Shown: positions 37,704 through 49,700 of the stretch, one piece after another
Position numbering within the stretch: position 1 is the first letter of the stretch
Layout of the letters: each line of letters begins with the position of its first letter
Assembly: GCA_020736575.1 (NCBI GenBank)
Contig: JAGPYM010000010.1
Coordinates: forward strand, 868,001-932,000
Source: Thelonectria olida
Lineage: Eukaryota > Ascomycota > Sordariomycetes > Hypocreales > Nectriaceae
Direction: 5' to 3'
DNA: 64,000 bases
The notes under the pieces: generated by a model
Told to the model about the DNA's origin: nothing
Seen by the model: only the letters and a program-made list of their open reading frames with translations
The model's database searches: none
Translations under genes and position numbers: made by a program

Positions 37704-38865
37704 GATGAAGGAAGGGGTTTAGAGATGGCGATGACAAGTCGAGAATGGCAAAGTGTTACAAGGAAGTTCAGTACGTGTTTGTATAGCCGGTGGGAGTGAA
37801 AGTGGTGACTAGATGTCGTCTCAGTTGAAGCTCAATCTTGATAGAGGTTCAATTCAATATCAAGTCGACAAAGCAAACAAACGTCGATATATATTGTCCT
37901 CGTCATGGCATGTCGGAGCTCCCTAGCGTGTGGGGGAGCTCCCTCATTTGGCGCTTTCCCCGGTCGCGGGGAAAACATGCCGAGGCTCGTGTCCGTCCAA
38001 GTGGGTCAAGCTCGGCTGCTCTGTATGAAGCTCCGGCCTTTGCCTCCTATTTTCATAGGAGCTACCTATCAAATAGATGAACAAAGATGAACTAGATCTT
38101 ACTCAATTAATAATGGACTGGTGAGGGGTCCGGCATTACCGACCGACGTCGTCCTAATATTCAAGCCTCGACCATCCTGCCTCGGCACATCCAACATGAA
38201 TAGTCCGTACCTTAACACCATCGGCCCATCGCCACCAACCAAGATGCTTCACAAACTTCATTAATAAGAAATATATGAGAGGGGAGTTTCGCAATCTGAG
38301 CCCATCCATCCACGTTTCCCTTCCTCGAACCTCCAAGCATGTCTCGATCCAATCATGTCCCCGGAAGCGAGTGCAGTCCACTCGTGTACAGATACGCACC
38401 AAAGAAGAGCCCTTTTCTACCCATGGCAGGTCTGCCGTACTTGGTTCGGTGAGTACTGTTCCACCTGTTCCGCTATCCCCATGACTATCCCTTTGTTAAA
38501 AGAGGCCCGGGGACGCCAAACCTCACGGTTCCATTCCGTGAATCCTCGCTCCGAGTCCATCAATAACATGAGCAGCCCCAAAACATGATGGGCCTCAAAT
38601 GAAGTTCAAACTCCAATACCCCAGTTGTAAAACCAAACCCAAAAAACTGAATCAAGAGCGTTCCTTTCATATGCCAAACTTGAATTTTCGACAGACTAAA
38701 ACGCTGCACATAATATGCTGAGGGACCGCAATCCCTTACACCAACCAAACCTGGTCAGCAAGCGCCAGCTCGACCTGCCTCCCGGCATGCATTTTCTGAA
38801 AAAGAAAAAAAAAAAGAAAAAAAATCGCACTGAGTCGTAGCTGTGGTCGTAACATCGTGAATAAA

Positions 38866-38901
<36 letters not shown>

Positions 38902-39049
38902 AAAAGGTGTTCGTAAATGTTGAGTGTCAATCAGACCTTTGGGCCTGAGAAACGTAACGTATTTATATTTCGGCGCTGTCGAAAAGGCGCCTGAACATGA
39001 TGGCCTCAAAATATGAGAGCATCTAAAACGTGGTGTGAGCCGGTTAGAC
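37704..39049. other. Intergenic region with small repeats
   Basis: No gene is supported. A 10-base unit containing the palindrome GAGCTC (GGAGCTCCCT) occurs at 37915-37924 and 37935-37944. A perfect hairpin with a 7-bp stem and TTTC loop lies at 38046-38063 (arms CTCCTAT/ATAGGAG). The right part, 38780-39049, is A-rich on the + strand and is probably the 3' UTR of the DUF6590 gene; it includes the AAAG microsatellite. Confidence 0.5.
38864..38904. repeat. (AAAG)n microsatellite
   Basis: About ten AAAG units lie roughly 150 bases downstream of the DUF6590 stop codon. In transcript sense they read as a CTTT tract, so they would form a polypyrimidine stretch in its 3' UTR. Confidence 0.85.
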
Positions 39050-41109
39050 CTAGCCGAACCGATCGAAGTGTTTTCTCGAATGATGAATCTTGTCTTCCCA
39101 GCATCGATTGACAGCTTCGGACACAATATCCCAGTCTGCAGCAACAATGCGGCCGACGAACAAGACCTTGACATTGTGCTCGACCGTCACTAGCTTCGAA
39201 TAATTGACGCGAGATTCTTTGCTTAGCTTTTCACCATCTCCCGACATTTGGATCTTGACGGGTGCGAAGCCAAGCTTGGGCTCGCCGGCGAGAAGTCGAG
39301 CCCTGTGTCCCTTTTCGTACACGATACCGTGTTTCTCGGGCTTAATTCCCCTTTTGTTGCAAGCCTTGCCTCCGTATGTCAGAATCGGCCTGCAAAGTTA
39401 GCTGGAGGGTTCCACGTCTCGTCACAGTCTTGACTTACACGCAAGTGCAATGGCCCTGATCATTAGCAATGACAATGAATCGACGGAAGCCGACAAATAT
39501 TCTACCCCCAAATCTATCTCTGACTTCGAAGCGTTCCGATATGGACGGTGTACCTTCATTGCCACTACCTTGCGGCTCCGACCACAGAACCTTGAAGATC
39601 TTGCAGAAAGATTAGCGATAGCAAATACCTCGTGGCAATAGTCACATACTTCTCCGGGCTGAAACTTGTGTGAGGGCTCAACACGATATCCTATGAATAC
39701 AATGAGCGAGTGTTTTCTTTGTAAATTCACCATTTGCACTCACGAGGATCTAATTCCTCCATTTGGCCTCCAGTTGCTGAGATGTGGGAGTCGGACATCC
39801 CCGCCTTAGGTGTCGGTGGGCCTTCATCTTCGTAGTCGTCGTATCCTACATGGATGGTGAATAAGCTGCCGGAGTCAGAGAATTCACTTTGTTGACATAC
39901 CATACGCCGTGGTTGACGACTCTCCTGGAGTGGAAGCACCATAGTTGTATCTTCTGCTATCCTTTATAGCAGCAGCAACCATAGGATCCTCTTCCTCATC
40001 ATAGTCCTCAGAATACTGCCCAGCTGTTGGATCTAAGGTGCTCATCAAGTCAGTAGCTACACTAAACGTAGCGCAGCGGAGTTTATTGTTGACCTGACAT
40101 ACTGGACGGAGGGGCAGTCTCTGAATACGTAGATGCAGCAGATTGCCGAGAGGATCTTGGGTAATCGTAATACTGCTGGGTTCCGGAGGCAGTGTCTGGA
40201 TACGCGGGAGTAGGGGGCTGTCGAGAGGTTGGTGGATAGTCGTAATATTGCCGCGTTGCGGGATCGTAGTCTGGTAATAGCCATGAGCATAGTTTGTATG
40301 ATCGGACGGGGTGGGCTCACAATGTTGGGGGTGCTCATCTGGTCTTGACTGACGAGACGAGGTGTCGTGCAATGTTTCTTCATCGACCGGGGCATCATGG
40401 CCTCCCGCATCCGGTTGTCGAGGAGCCTGTGGGTATTCATAGTACTGCTGGGTTGCATGATCGTAATCTGGTAACAACCGTAAGCATTGTTTTCCCAGAT
40501 CCAAGGACAACGACTCACAATGCTGTGGTTGCGCATCTGAAGCAGGTCGACGAGAGGAGATACCCTGCCAAGCTTGTTCCGTATCCTCGTCATCGTAATG
40601 GGCGGCAGGAGCCTTACCCTTGGACCTACTCGAGGATGACTTGGAAGCCTTTGATTTGCCCTTAGATGACGTTTTGGACCTATGTTTAGATGAACCGCTC
40701 GCAATGGTGTATTCGGCAGCTGTTCCAAGCAAAATATTAGCCCTAATTCTACACTCATAGAAGCAAGATGATAAGGTGTGCTAGCCACTCTCGTTGGAGG
40801 ACGTACTCGAGTGATCGTAATTGGCCGTGGACGAGGGACTTTGAAGATGGGTTTCTTGAAAAGTTTGGGCGAGCGAGTCGAGGTCGGATTCGCGAGGGGT
40901 CTGTTCAGCATTTGTCCTTGCACCTGTGTCTTCCCACTCGAAGTCTACATGGCCTGAGTGTGATGGTTAGAGATGCAGGACACATGGGGATGCGAGAATG
41001 GGAACAAACCATCATTATTCTGGCGCTGGCGATAGTATCTCTGGTATTGTTCATTCCAGATCCATTCTGACCAGCCGCTCCATTGTGTCGGCCCAGACTC
41101 ACGCATCAT
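39050..41109 (-). CDS. DUF6590-domain protein with a repetitive Tyr/Pro-rich N-terminal half
   Basis: Ten exons join in frame to 512 aa: 41109-41010, 40953-40807, 40719-40519, 40467-40321, 40270-40103, 40032-39901, 39845-39744, 39690-39650, 39599-39439 and 39389-39050. All junctions are GT..AG. The C-terminal part (about 343-512) has the fungal DUF6590 signature: FQPGEIFKVLW, RRFIVIANDQGHCTC, PILTYGGKA and SRVNYSKLVTVEHNVKV. Its function is unknown to me. The N-terminal part is disordered, with a Ser/Lys-rich stretch and repeats of the form YDxAT-QYY-YP-RQ. The first six introns are all phase 1, and two consecutive ones look duplicated. The start was chosen at a Met pair before ESGPTQWS; an upstream in-frame Met exists but would add an unconvincing extension. 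Confidence 0.85.
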
Positions 41110-44084
41110 GGCATCTTCCCCGGAAATTTGTCCACGAGCTGAGCAGCATCCACGCGATCGATGGAAGAGACCGGCCAGGCGACACAGTAAGGGAACAAGC
41201 AGCGAGTTAGACAAGCAACAGGGATGTCAAGCGACGTCGGGAACGGTGCGTAGTGGGTTGAATTAGGTCTGGGCTTGAGGTTTAAGGCTACCGGCTGTCG
41301 AGGTTCGCGACCTAGGCAAGGCTCAAAATGCCTGAGAGTGCCCGTCTAAGGAAATCGATGACTGGTGGGGTTTTTGTAGAACCAGGCGAAAGAGCAGCAC
41401 TGGGAAGCGGTTGATCATGCGGCTCAGCGGCCAAAGGTGCAAGCCCGGGTACGGTTGCTGCGGCCTGGTTGCACGGGCAGAGATGAGAAAGGGCTCCCGT
41501 TGGCTGTGCGTTGGCGTGATGCCGGTGGGTGGGCGTGAGATGAGAGAGAAGGTTATGCAATGGAGAGATGTGTGACGGTGGATGGGTGGAGGGACGTATG
41601 TATGTATGGGCGGGTGTATGTATGTCGGATCTCTGCTGGACCTTGATCGGAACGTCCCTTCGATTCTCCTCTTTGGCGACGGATTGTTGCGGGATGGCCG
41701 TAGCCTTGCCTGCTACTTTGTTTCAACGCCCGTGGACGCAAGTCAGAGTCGCTAGTGGGTTCAGACTAAGGGACGCATATGCTTGAGCCGGACCTCGTGC
41801 TCTTGTGAGGGTGGTGCCGCTGGTGACGCTGCTAGAAGAGAGAGTTACCGCGGTGCAGAAGCTCTGGCAGCTGAAGCAGCGGCGTTGGTGTGGAACGACT
41901 GCGGTGTCGGCAGCGCAGCGCAGCCTTGGGAGACAGAACCAAAGGTGAAAAGAGAGGATATCAGTCAGTCAATTCGAATCAATCGAGTAGCCAGTCAAAC
42001 CCGCTGCCAACGAGACAAGGTAGGGAACGGAACCAAACGGGAGAAATGGGAATGGGTGTGGGCAAGAAGAGGCATGAGCTGCTTATCAGTCTTTGGCTGG
42101 AGCGTAGCGCAGTGAGCAGCGAGGTTTATTGCCGCGCATCAAGAAAAAGACGACCAGTTCCACTGTGACCCGCGGGCTCGCATGATGGATTGAGGGCACT
42201 GGGGTCTCGTCCAACAGTAAAGACGGACTATGGAGAGATGGAGACCGCTGAACAAAGACGGAGAGGTGAAGGGGAGACTAGGAGAGGGACCCTGTTGCGG
42301 CCCTCTCCCGGCCCAGTCGAAAGACAAGACGGAATCGATAGGTGCTCTTTCCATTGCCGTTAACATTTGACAATTGCACACCCCCCAAACGGAGGAAACC
42401 ATAGTGGAGGGGAAGTGGAGGGGAGTGAGTGGGGGATGGAAGCAGCCCAAGTTGAAAAGCCCGGCTTGTGTTTTGTTGGTGTGGTGGTGTTGGTGATGGA
42501 TCCCGCTGCTGCGATGGCGGCGAGGTACCGTTACAAAGAACAATTTCCCATCTGCGTCCCTGCTGCCGTGCACCACCAATGCCCACTTCCCTTCCTGTGG
42601 CCTCAGGCTGCAAGGTGTCCAGCCAAGGATGGTGTGGCTGCTCACGGGATGTGAGGAGACCGCCAAAGAGGCGACGGGTGCAGGGCCGGCGCGGAGACGT
42701 GCAGGACGAGGGAGAGGGCCAAAGGGTCCACGTTTCCCACCTCCGGCACAACGGCAGCGGACAGGCGGGGGAGTCAACTTGGTCACTCCACCCCATGGTG
42801 AAGACTGAGGTACAAGAGGCTCTTTGTGGGGAGTTCTGTGCACAGAGCTCCAATTGTAGCTGGTCGTAGTGAGGGCCGAAGAGGTCTGACCACACGTCGA
42901 GCGGGGAGTGGTTGATGTCTGCAATGCTAGAGCTTAGCAGCTTGAGGTCGTCTATGCAATATCAGATCCTACCTATCACCTCTCCGAAAGGCCTCTTGGA
43001 TCCTGCGCCCCAAAACGCGTTGCACTCGAAACCCTGCCAGAGCCCTGGGAGCAAAGCCAGTCCAGAACCACAGTGGGTTTTCTGTGGCACTCATGATTCC
43101 GTACCGTACTTCGGACTTGGTCGAGCCTCCAACAGTCCCATCTTCAGTGGAGCTGGGTTGCAATGAGTTGTGGACGGCGGCTGGCAGTTCAATCCAAGGC
43201 CCCCAGCTACAAGGGCATTTGGAGGGGCACTTACCCATGCGGTGTACGAAGTGCAGCGTTGTCCCCCGATGTTGCCAGCACCCAGGATCCGTCGTCATAT
43301 CATCCGTCCTGTCAACTGTGGACTCGCTCTCCGCTGAGATGGAACCTCGTTTTGCCGTCGGCTACAGGTGTCAGTAGCATGATCTCCTAGGTTCCCGACG
43401 GCACTGGAAAGCACGGACGCGATAATTCGCCGCAGAGCCGGATCGAGTGTTTGGATGCCGTAATTCCAAGGAGTCGTAATTTGGAGCCGTTGAACGCACG
43501 GCGTCGAAGTGCAGTTTTGGATTGTCCTAACTCTTCACAGGTCATTCTCGGCCGAGTTACAGGTGGAAGCCCACCGCGTCACCCACTGGTCTCGCGCCTG
43601 CCTCGACGCAGTGTTGGTTCCAGTGGTTCCTTCCCACTGACACACTAGTTTCTAGCGTCCGGGGGCCCAAGCTTCCTGCCCGGGCTCCTTCCATCTATCG
43701 GGCAGTTAATGTGCTTGCCTTGCCCGATCCCCTCCACTCTTCCGCTTCGCAGCCAAACTCAAAACGTAGAAGAGACCATCAAAGTCACAAAGCTCTGTTC
43801 AGACCTTGAATCAATTTGACCTAATCCATCCTACTTCAACTCCAGCAGAGCCTCATCGCCAGCTTCATCGTCTCTGCCAATCGTCCTCGCTTGGTCCGGG
43901 TATATTCCCAGCCTCGCCAGCCTCACCCACCTCATCCTTCGCATTCTTCGTCCCCTGTTCCCTCCCCCTTCTGCAGCCCTCGTTGCTCCTCCTCCCTCCT
44001 CGCCGTCGATGATATCTCGAGAAATGGACGACCCTCCTCTCCGACCCCCCGTTCTCTCAGCCTACTCCTAACTGCCTCGTCTCC
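41110..44084. other. Intergenic region and leader of the polyproline gene
   Basis: No gene is supported in the first 2.6 kb. Frames of 205 and 261 codons on the - strand (42139-42924) are Pro/Ser/Gly-rich, lack motifs and overlap each other, so I treat them as chance. From about 43690 the + strand is CT-rich up to the start at 44085, consistent with promoter and 5' leader. Confidence 0.5.
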
Positions 44085-46739
44085 ATGGATGCCGCTGCCG
44101 TCTCTGCGACCAGCTTTCAACGCGTCTACGATCCGAGTCCCGCTCTCCAGCTGTCTTTACCAGTGCCTGTGCCCCAGCCTCATTCTCGTCCCCAGGCGGC
44201 TGACACTCACGCCAACGCACACGCCCGTTCTCATGCGAATCCTGATGCTCCCGCCAATACCCATATCCATGCCCTTGCCGATACAAATGCCCACCTCAAC
44301 GGCAATAGTCGCTCTCCCTTCGTCGCCGCGGCGTGGCCATTTCACGGGGACGACATGCCCGACTGCGACGAGACCGAGGAACATGAGAGCGACGTCTCCC
44401 GTCCTCAGGATGACCAGTCCGCCCGTGCTAGCAGCGTCACCACTCCTGATATCCCCGTGTCGCGTCCGCCGCCTCAGCAACCCTTTGACTTTAAACACGG
44501 CCAAATGTTCGACTCGACGTTGAACTCCCCTCCTCCACCGCCTGACTATCAGGTCGCTGCTCAAACAACACCATCGCCGCCTTCTTCTCGACCACCGCCG
44601 CCACCTCCTCCAAACGGCCATTTCCTGTTGTCTCAGCGTCCTCCTGCTGGGCATTCATCAGGTCGTCTGCTACCACCTCCGCCTCCACCTCGAGACCACG
44701 ACCCTCGACCATCATACTTAGTACCGCCTCCACCTCCACCTCCTCCAGCGTCAGCTTCCGATAATGCTACACCTCGGGGTAGTGAAGTCATGTTTCCGAT
44801 TAGATTACCACCACCGCCACCGCCGCCGCCGCCGCCGCCGCCTTCAAACTCCCATTCCTTGGCCGAATCGTCGGATCAAAATGGGGACTTTCCACCACCT
44901 CAAAGATGGGCTCTTGGGCCTTCTGCGCCTCCTACACTGGCGTTGTCTAAACTTCATAAAACCTCGACACACAATGAGCAGTCCTATCATTATCGGCGTA
45001 AACATACGCGACGAAGGGCTCGGAGGCAGTCTGGAAACCATTCATCTGGCTCTTCAACGTACTCTAGAACTCGCCCGTCGGTTGCTCAATTATCCGACTC
45101 TGGATCTACGTCTGAGGAGGACCCGGTCGTTTTCCGCAATGCTCGACAGTTTCCTCCTCTACTTCCAACGTATCCGGCCTTTGGGTCACCTGGTACGGAC
45201 AGCAAGGCTTCTGTCACAAACCGGATCACTACATGGGTTGCGCAATATGAAGGGACGCGAGCTTCAAGCAGACAACCACCAGAAGAGATTCAGGCCACCA
45301 TCCCCTCAAAGACCTTAGATGTCGTGAGGGATGACGATGCAAATGCATCTGACGCCTCTGAAGCGTCATCCATTGGAGAAATTGAAATGCTCTGGACGAA
45401 GCTCAAGGAGAAAAGGACCCAGCTTATTAAGATGAAGGACCAGATGTCAGACCGCCGCAAGAAACTAAGAGACCTACGTCGGAGGAAGGACGATGCCGAC
45501 AATGCCTTTATGAGCGTCATTCGCCCGATGCTCGTCAGTCAGAGAGGTCCTTTGCACACACCAGCAAACCTTCTTGAGCGACGATTTACAGATATGCAAA
45601 GCCTGCGAACCGAGTACCACTTTCAAGAGGCCAGCTATGAAGGGCTAGAGGTCATGCTGGACGAAGAAGAAGCCGCGCTCAACAAATTGGAGACTCGCTT
45701 CTTCAGTCTCCTTGGTGCTGGGCGTACAAGGCCCGAGCGGCCACGACCCGACACGGATTCTGAGACCGAACAGATGGATTACTTCAGGAATATGCCTCTA
45801 GACCTGAAGGGAATTTCTCCACATGGACCCCCCGAAGACCGACATCCTCTTTATGTAGAACTTCTCTCGACGGTGGGCGACCTTGGAAACGCCAAGGAAG
45901 AGTACGATGACTTGCTCTTCATCATGGATCAGTACGACTATGAACCGGCGGTGAACGCAGCAAACGGGAAGCCACCAGATGAAGAGGAAATTGAGTTCAG
46001 AGCCGAGTATCCCTATCGAAAGCAACAGTTGATGGACACTATAGCCGAGCTTCAGGAGGCCATGGCACGTCTTCGACAACTCTGCGAGGAGAAGGGGGTC
46101 TTGTCGAAGCACAGGTCGGCGCGAGTGGAGTATCTCCTGTATCCCGAACGTGAATACGAGGATATGGAGCTGGACGACATTGATGTGATTCGTGCGAATC
46201 ACAAAAGCCTTGCCCACAGCAGGTTCAACGTGCTTTTGACGCAACCTGAGCACGTCTTGGCTGAGAGCCTGCCCTACACACCATACACCGCGCTAAAGGC
46301 AGCAGCAGCGCTCCCCAATGATGATTCAGAAAAGAGAAGCAAGATGCAGCTCGCAGCCAAGGAGTATGCGATTGATCGACTAGTCGTTGAACACGGTGAC
46401 GACAGAAAGGCCGATTCCGTTAATCGGTGGCTCCTTCAACAACTCCGAACTTCACCCCTGAATGCTGTCCTCCTTCACCGGACGTTTGTCGATAGGGGTT
46501 CACTCAAAATTCGCGATTTTTGGCGATGGCAAAGCGATGTTCTGCACTACTGGTGGCACGACGATGCGGGCAGCTTTGATGAGGGCTTCCTCAAGCCGGT
46601 GACTAGCCAGAGCTCCCGGTACGCGTCTGGTGCCGGCACCCTTCCCCTTGCACGGGCAGCAAGCGATGGGTTTGACATTCATGGCGCCCCTCACCAGCAT
46701 TTTACCCACAACAGCGAGGCCAGGACAGCGGTAGCTTAG
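44085..46739 (+). CDS. Large intronless polyproline and coiled-coil protein of unknown function
   Basis: A single open frame of 884 aa has no sign of introns. The N-terminal 140 residues are His/Ala/Asn-rich. About 145-270 hold several proline tracts, the longest with twelve prolines, resembling formin FH1 or WASP-type profilin/SH3 ligands. A basic Ser/Arg stretch follows. From about 430 to 475 there is a strong charged coiled coil (WTKLKEKRTQLIKMKDQ and onward), and a second helical, acidic region runs to about 700 with YLLYPEREYEDMELDD. The last 150 residues contain a conserved-looking helix set ending near RDFWRWQSDVLHYWW. No FH2, WH2 or other catalytic domain is visible. I do not recognise the family; a scaffold or cytoskeletal adaptor is only a guess. 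The start context is CCATGG after a CT-rich leader. Confidence 0.88.
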   Translation: MDAAAVSATSFQRVYDPSPALQLSLPVPVPQPHSRPQAADTHANAHARSHANPDAPANTHIHALADTNAHLNGNSRSPFVAAAWPFHGDDMPDCDETEEHESDVSRPQDDQSARASSVTTPDIPVSRPPPQQPFDFKHGQMFDSTLNSPPPPPDYQVAAQTTPSPPSSRPPPPPPPNGHFLLSQRPPAGHSSGRLLPPPPPPRDHDPRPSYLVPPPPPPPPASASDNATPRGSEVMFPIRLPPPPPPPPPPPPSNSHSLAESSDQNGDFPPPQRWALGPSAPPTLALSKLHKTSTHNEQSYHYRRKHTRRRARRQSGNHSSGSSTYSRTRPSVAQLSDSGSTSEEDPVVFRNARQFPPLLPTYPAFGSPGTDSKASVTNRITTWVAQYEGTRASSRQPPEEIQATIPSKTLDVVRDDDANASDASEASSIGEIEMLWTKLKEKRTQLIKMKDQMSDRRKKLRDLRRRKDDADNAFMSVIRPMLVSQRGPLHTPANLLERRFTDMQSLRTEYHFQEASYEGLEVMLDEEEAALNKLETRFFSLLGAGRTRPERPRPDTDSETEQMDYFRNMPLDLKGISPHGPPEDRHPLYVELLSTVGDLGNAKEEYDDLLFIMDQYDYEPAVNAANGKPPDEEEIEFRAEYPYRKQQLMDTIAELQEAMARLRQLCEEKGVLSKHRSARVEYLLYPEREYEDMELDDIDVIRANHKSLAHSRFNVLLTQPEHVLAESLPYTPYTALKAAAALPNDDSEKRSKMQLAAKEYAIDRLVVEHGDDRKADSVNRWLLQQLRTSPLNAVLLHRTFVDRGSLKIRDFWRWQSDVLHYWWHDDAGSFDEGFLKPVTSQSSRYASGAGTLPLARAASDGFDIHGAPHQHFTHNSEARTAVA

Positions 46740-49700
46740 GTGAACGTCGTCCTTCACCTTCGCCTCCATGTCATATGTATCCGACTGGTGTTACGTTTTA
46801 TTCTTCTTCTTCTTTTTTTTTTAACAATTTTCTTTGTCACGCTCGGAGTCCTTCTACATCCACGTCCTTTCGGCGGATTCTCTTTTTTGTTTTGCTTTCC
46901 AAAAGATGGCGAAAGCCTTTTGACGAATTTCTTTTGTTGGGACGGGGAGTCGAAACGGATACTAAATTGGGATACGTGGCACCAGTTATACAGCCTGGTG
47001 AAACAGAACCTGGGCTCGACTCGATGGGTTCATGGGACATGATGTTTTCTTGGTTCTGTCATTTGTCATCTTGGCTCTACTTTCTTTGGTCATGCCAGGC
47101 ACATGGGAGCCTGGCAGGAAATCGAGATACCCTTGCTTGAGTTCGATTTGGTCTGAAAGCTCCGGGAGAGGGGAGATGTCTTCTTGTTCGTACACGGATA
47201 TATTGGCTTCTTGGTCGGTTGTTTGATCAACAGGGGCAAGGTTCTTTTTCTCCAGGCCACGTACTGGAGAGACACAAAGGTTCAAAACAGGAACAGAAGA
47301 AGGTGATGACAGAATCGCCTCGGGTCACAGGACGACCCGGCTGGATAAATTCCGTTCTATAGTGTGTTTTGCAATGGATTGCTTTGGTCTTTTTTTGGAT
47401 CGCTATGTCCGGATAAGATGTCTATTCGGTCGTATAGGAGATCTGAGGCTTATTAAGGGCAGTTAAAGCTTGAGGCCGGTCCGGATCTACCTCGATGATC
47501 AAACGGCCAATTTGTGGAGATGGTGGCATGTGGCAGACTAGTTTGGAAGAGTTAGTTCCCGTCGCGGATGTTGCCATGAGGATGCCGTTAACGGCGACGG
47601 AGACGGGGATCGGGACGAGCCTTTGGATGAGGGCGACTAAGTCGACTAGCAGAGTTGTGTGATAGACAAAGAGTGTGTGTGGCTTGAGGGCAAAGTACCG
47701 GTACATGGACAGTATCACGGGCTGCGAGAAGGGCCGACACACGACAAGACAAGACGGTTGGTCCGAGTGCGACGTGCATAAGTAGCGCTGCTGTCGGGTT
47801 GCATGCCTCGCACGGAAACGCTTTGTTATTTTGTTTTTCCCCGGGCCTATTCCTATGGGGGCGTGCGAGACGAGGGATGATGCTGCATGTGATGTGATTT
47901 GTGCCCCTTGTCCAAGCTGTGTCATGTCTGCCCCCATCACGGCCGGCGATCCATGTGCCATGTGCGAGTCGACGAGGGGGGGAGGAGTTGCATTTGATTT
48001 TCTTTTTCTGGCACTTCGCTTCGCTTTTTGCTCCGAGAGGTGCTTTGGCAGCTTTGATCTCAAATGCCGTTGGGTTTGAAGTGTTGACAGAGTCGATCAT
48101 GTCTGAGGATCAGAGGCTGATCAGCGAGATGATTGGCGTTTGTAAATTGCAGAAAAAAACTACAATTGCATTCTTTCCATTCCCTTGTCCTTCGTCTTCC
48201 TTTCTTCTGTTTAGATTCCTCACACAATAGAAGCAAAGGGCTCAAAGGGAAGGACGGAGGGGGAGGGGCATTCGTCGGGGCGCTGAAGAGGGGACTTCTG
48301 GGGTCGTGATTGGAAGGCGAGTGGGCTGTTCCTCCAGGCAGAGATGCCTGCATCCATTTCTCGCGACAAAATTACAATTGCCAGGGAGGGAATGGCGTGG
48401 TTACACACCCGCAGCATACCTGCCTATGAAGTGAGTGTGTAAGGTATGAAGGTATATCATCACGGCTTTCCATGATGAGAGAGAGTGTGGTGGTATCGGA
48501 GCAGGCGGACGTGCCGTCACCAGGCAGGGAGACAGGTTGTGGAAGGACATACGTCACTTGTTGGGGGAGAAAAGAGACAACAAAGGGAAGTCCTTCACCT
48601 TCACCATGATGAAAGTTCGATACAGCTATCGAAGGTATCCAAATATCCATCATCGCGAAAACCACTCCGCATGGTCCCATTTTCTCGCCGTGGGTTCAAT
48701 CAAGCGGGATAGAAGCCGCGCTTTGTTGAGCCGCAATTAACCATGTCCCTACTAACACCCGACCCGACGCTTTATCAAAACAGCCTGCCGCCGGAAACAT
48801 TTCCCAGCGACTCCAGGATAACCCTAGAAAAGCGCCCCTTCGCGTATTCGGACACTTTCGAGTACGAATATACATGATAATCGAAAAGCCCTTCCTTTCA
48901 TCCCACGACGCACGCACGGATGCCACACCCACCGCACACGCACACAAAGAGAGAGAGAGAGATAATGAGTCGAACGTACAGTCAGCACCTCCGTCTGCGG
49001 TGCGGGGGATCGACGGCACGCCGCACGCCGGTCCGTCTGCGTCTTCCCCAACCCGGCGTGTCGGAACGCCCGTGAACCCATCATCAAAGACCCCCCCCCC
49101 ATCACCTCTCATCCCCTTCTGCAACTGCCGCTTCAAAAGTGTAATTGGGCTGAAATGCTAAACCCCAACTTACAAAAGAGCGGTCAGGTCCAATGTGCAG
49201 CGCTCCCAAAACGCCCAGACGCTGCACATTTCCGCATTCCATCCTCACCTCGTTGGCTTGACTCGCTCGTCGCCCTCGCAAAAGTGCAGTCCTCCGTACG
49301 GCAGCCCATTAGGCAAAACCTTGCCGCCTTCTTGCGTGCATGAGCGCATCTTTGGCGCCGCCTCCTGATTACGTATACGAAAGGACGCACGCCCCGTTCA
49401 GCTTGCACTCAGTTGGGGAATTGTAATTGTAATTATCCTAGGCTCCAGGCGTATGGCCGAGTGGCGTGCGGATTGCCCGCTTCATGTTGTGTGGGTTGTG
49501 GGTTGTCTCGTGTGGCATGACGTTCCGGGCGGACACCCGGGATAACTCACTTAGTGACTGACCGCTAGATGGATGGTATCGAGCTCGAGAAGCTGTATTA
49601 CTTAATGATTTCGTTACTTATCATGGTTAGGCTTGCTAGAGATTGTCGGTGACGGAACGGGGAGAGCATGGCCTCATCGTCGCCAGTCGAGACTCCTGGT

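Noticed and set aside
42139..42924. 261-codon frame on the - strand
   Set aside because: It overlaps a 205-codon frame in another register and is Ser/Pro/Gly-rich from a GC-rich stretch. It carries no recognisable motif.
47422..48063. 213-codon frame on the - strand with a hydrophobic middle
   Set aside because: The C-terminal part reads somewhat protein-like, but length is within the chance range here and no family, intron or promoter supports it.
49447..49520. A-box-like sequence TATGGCCGAGTGG resembling the 5' end of tRNA-Ser or tRNA-Leu
   Set aside because: No matching B box, anticodon arm or acceptor stem follows. A similar isolated TGGCCGAGTGG occurs at about 18967, also without the rest of a tRNA.
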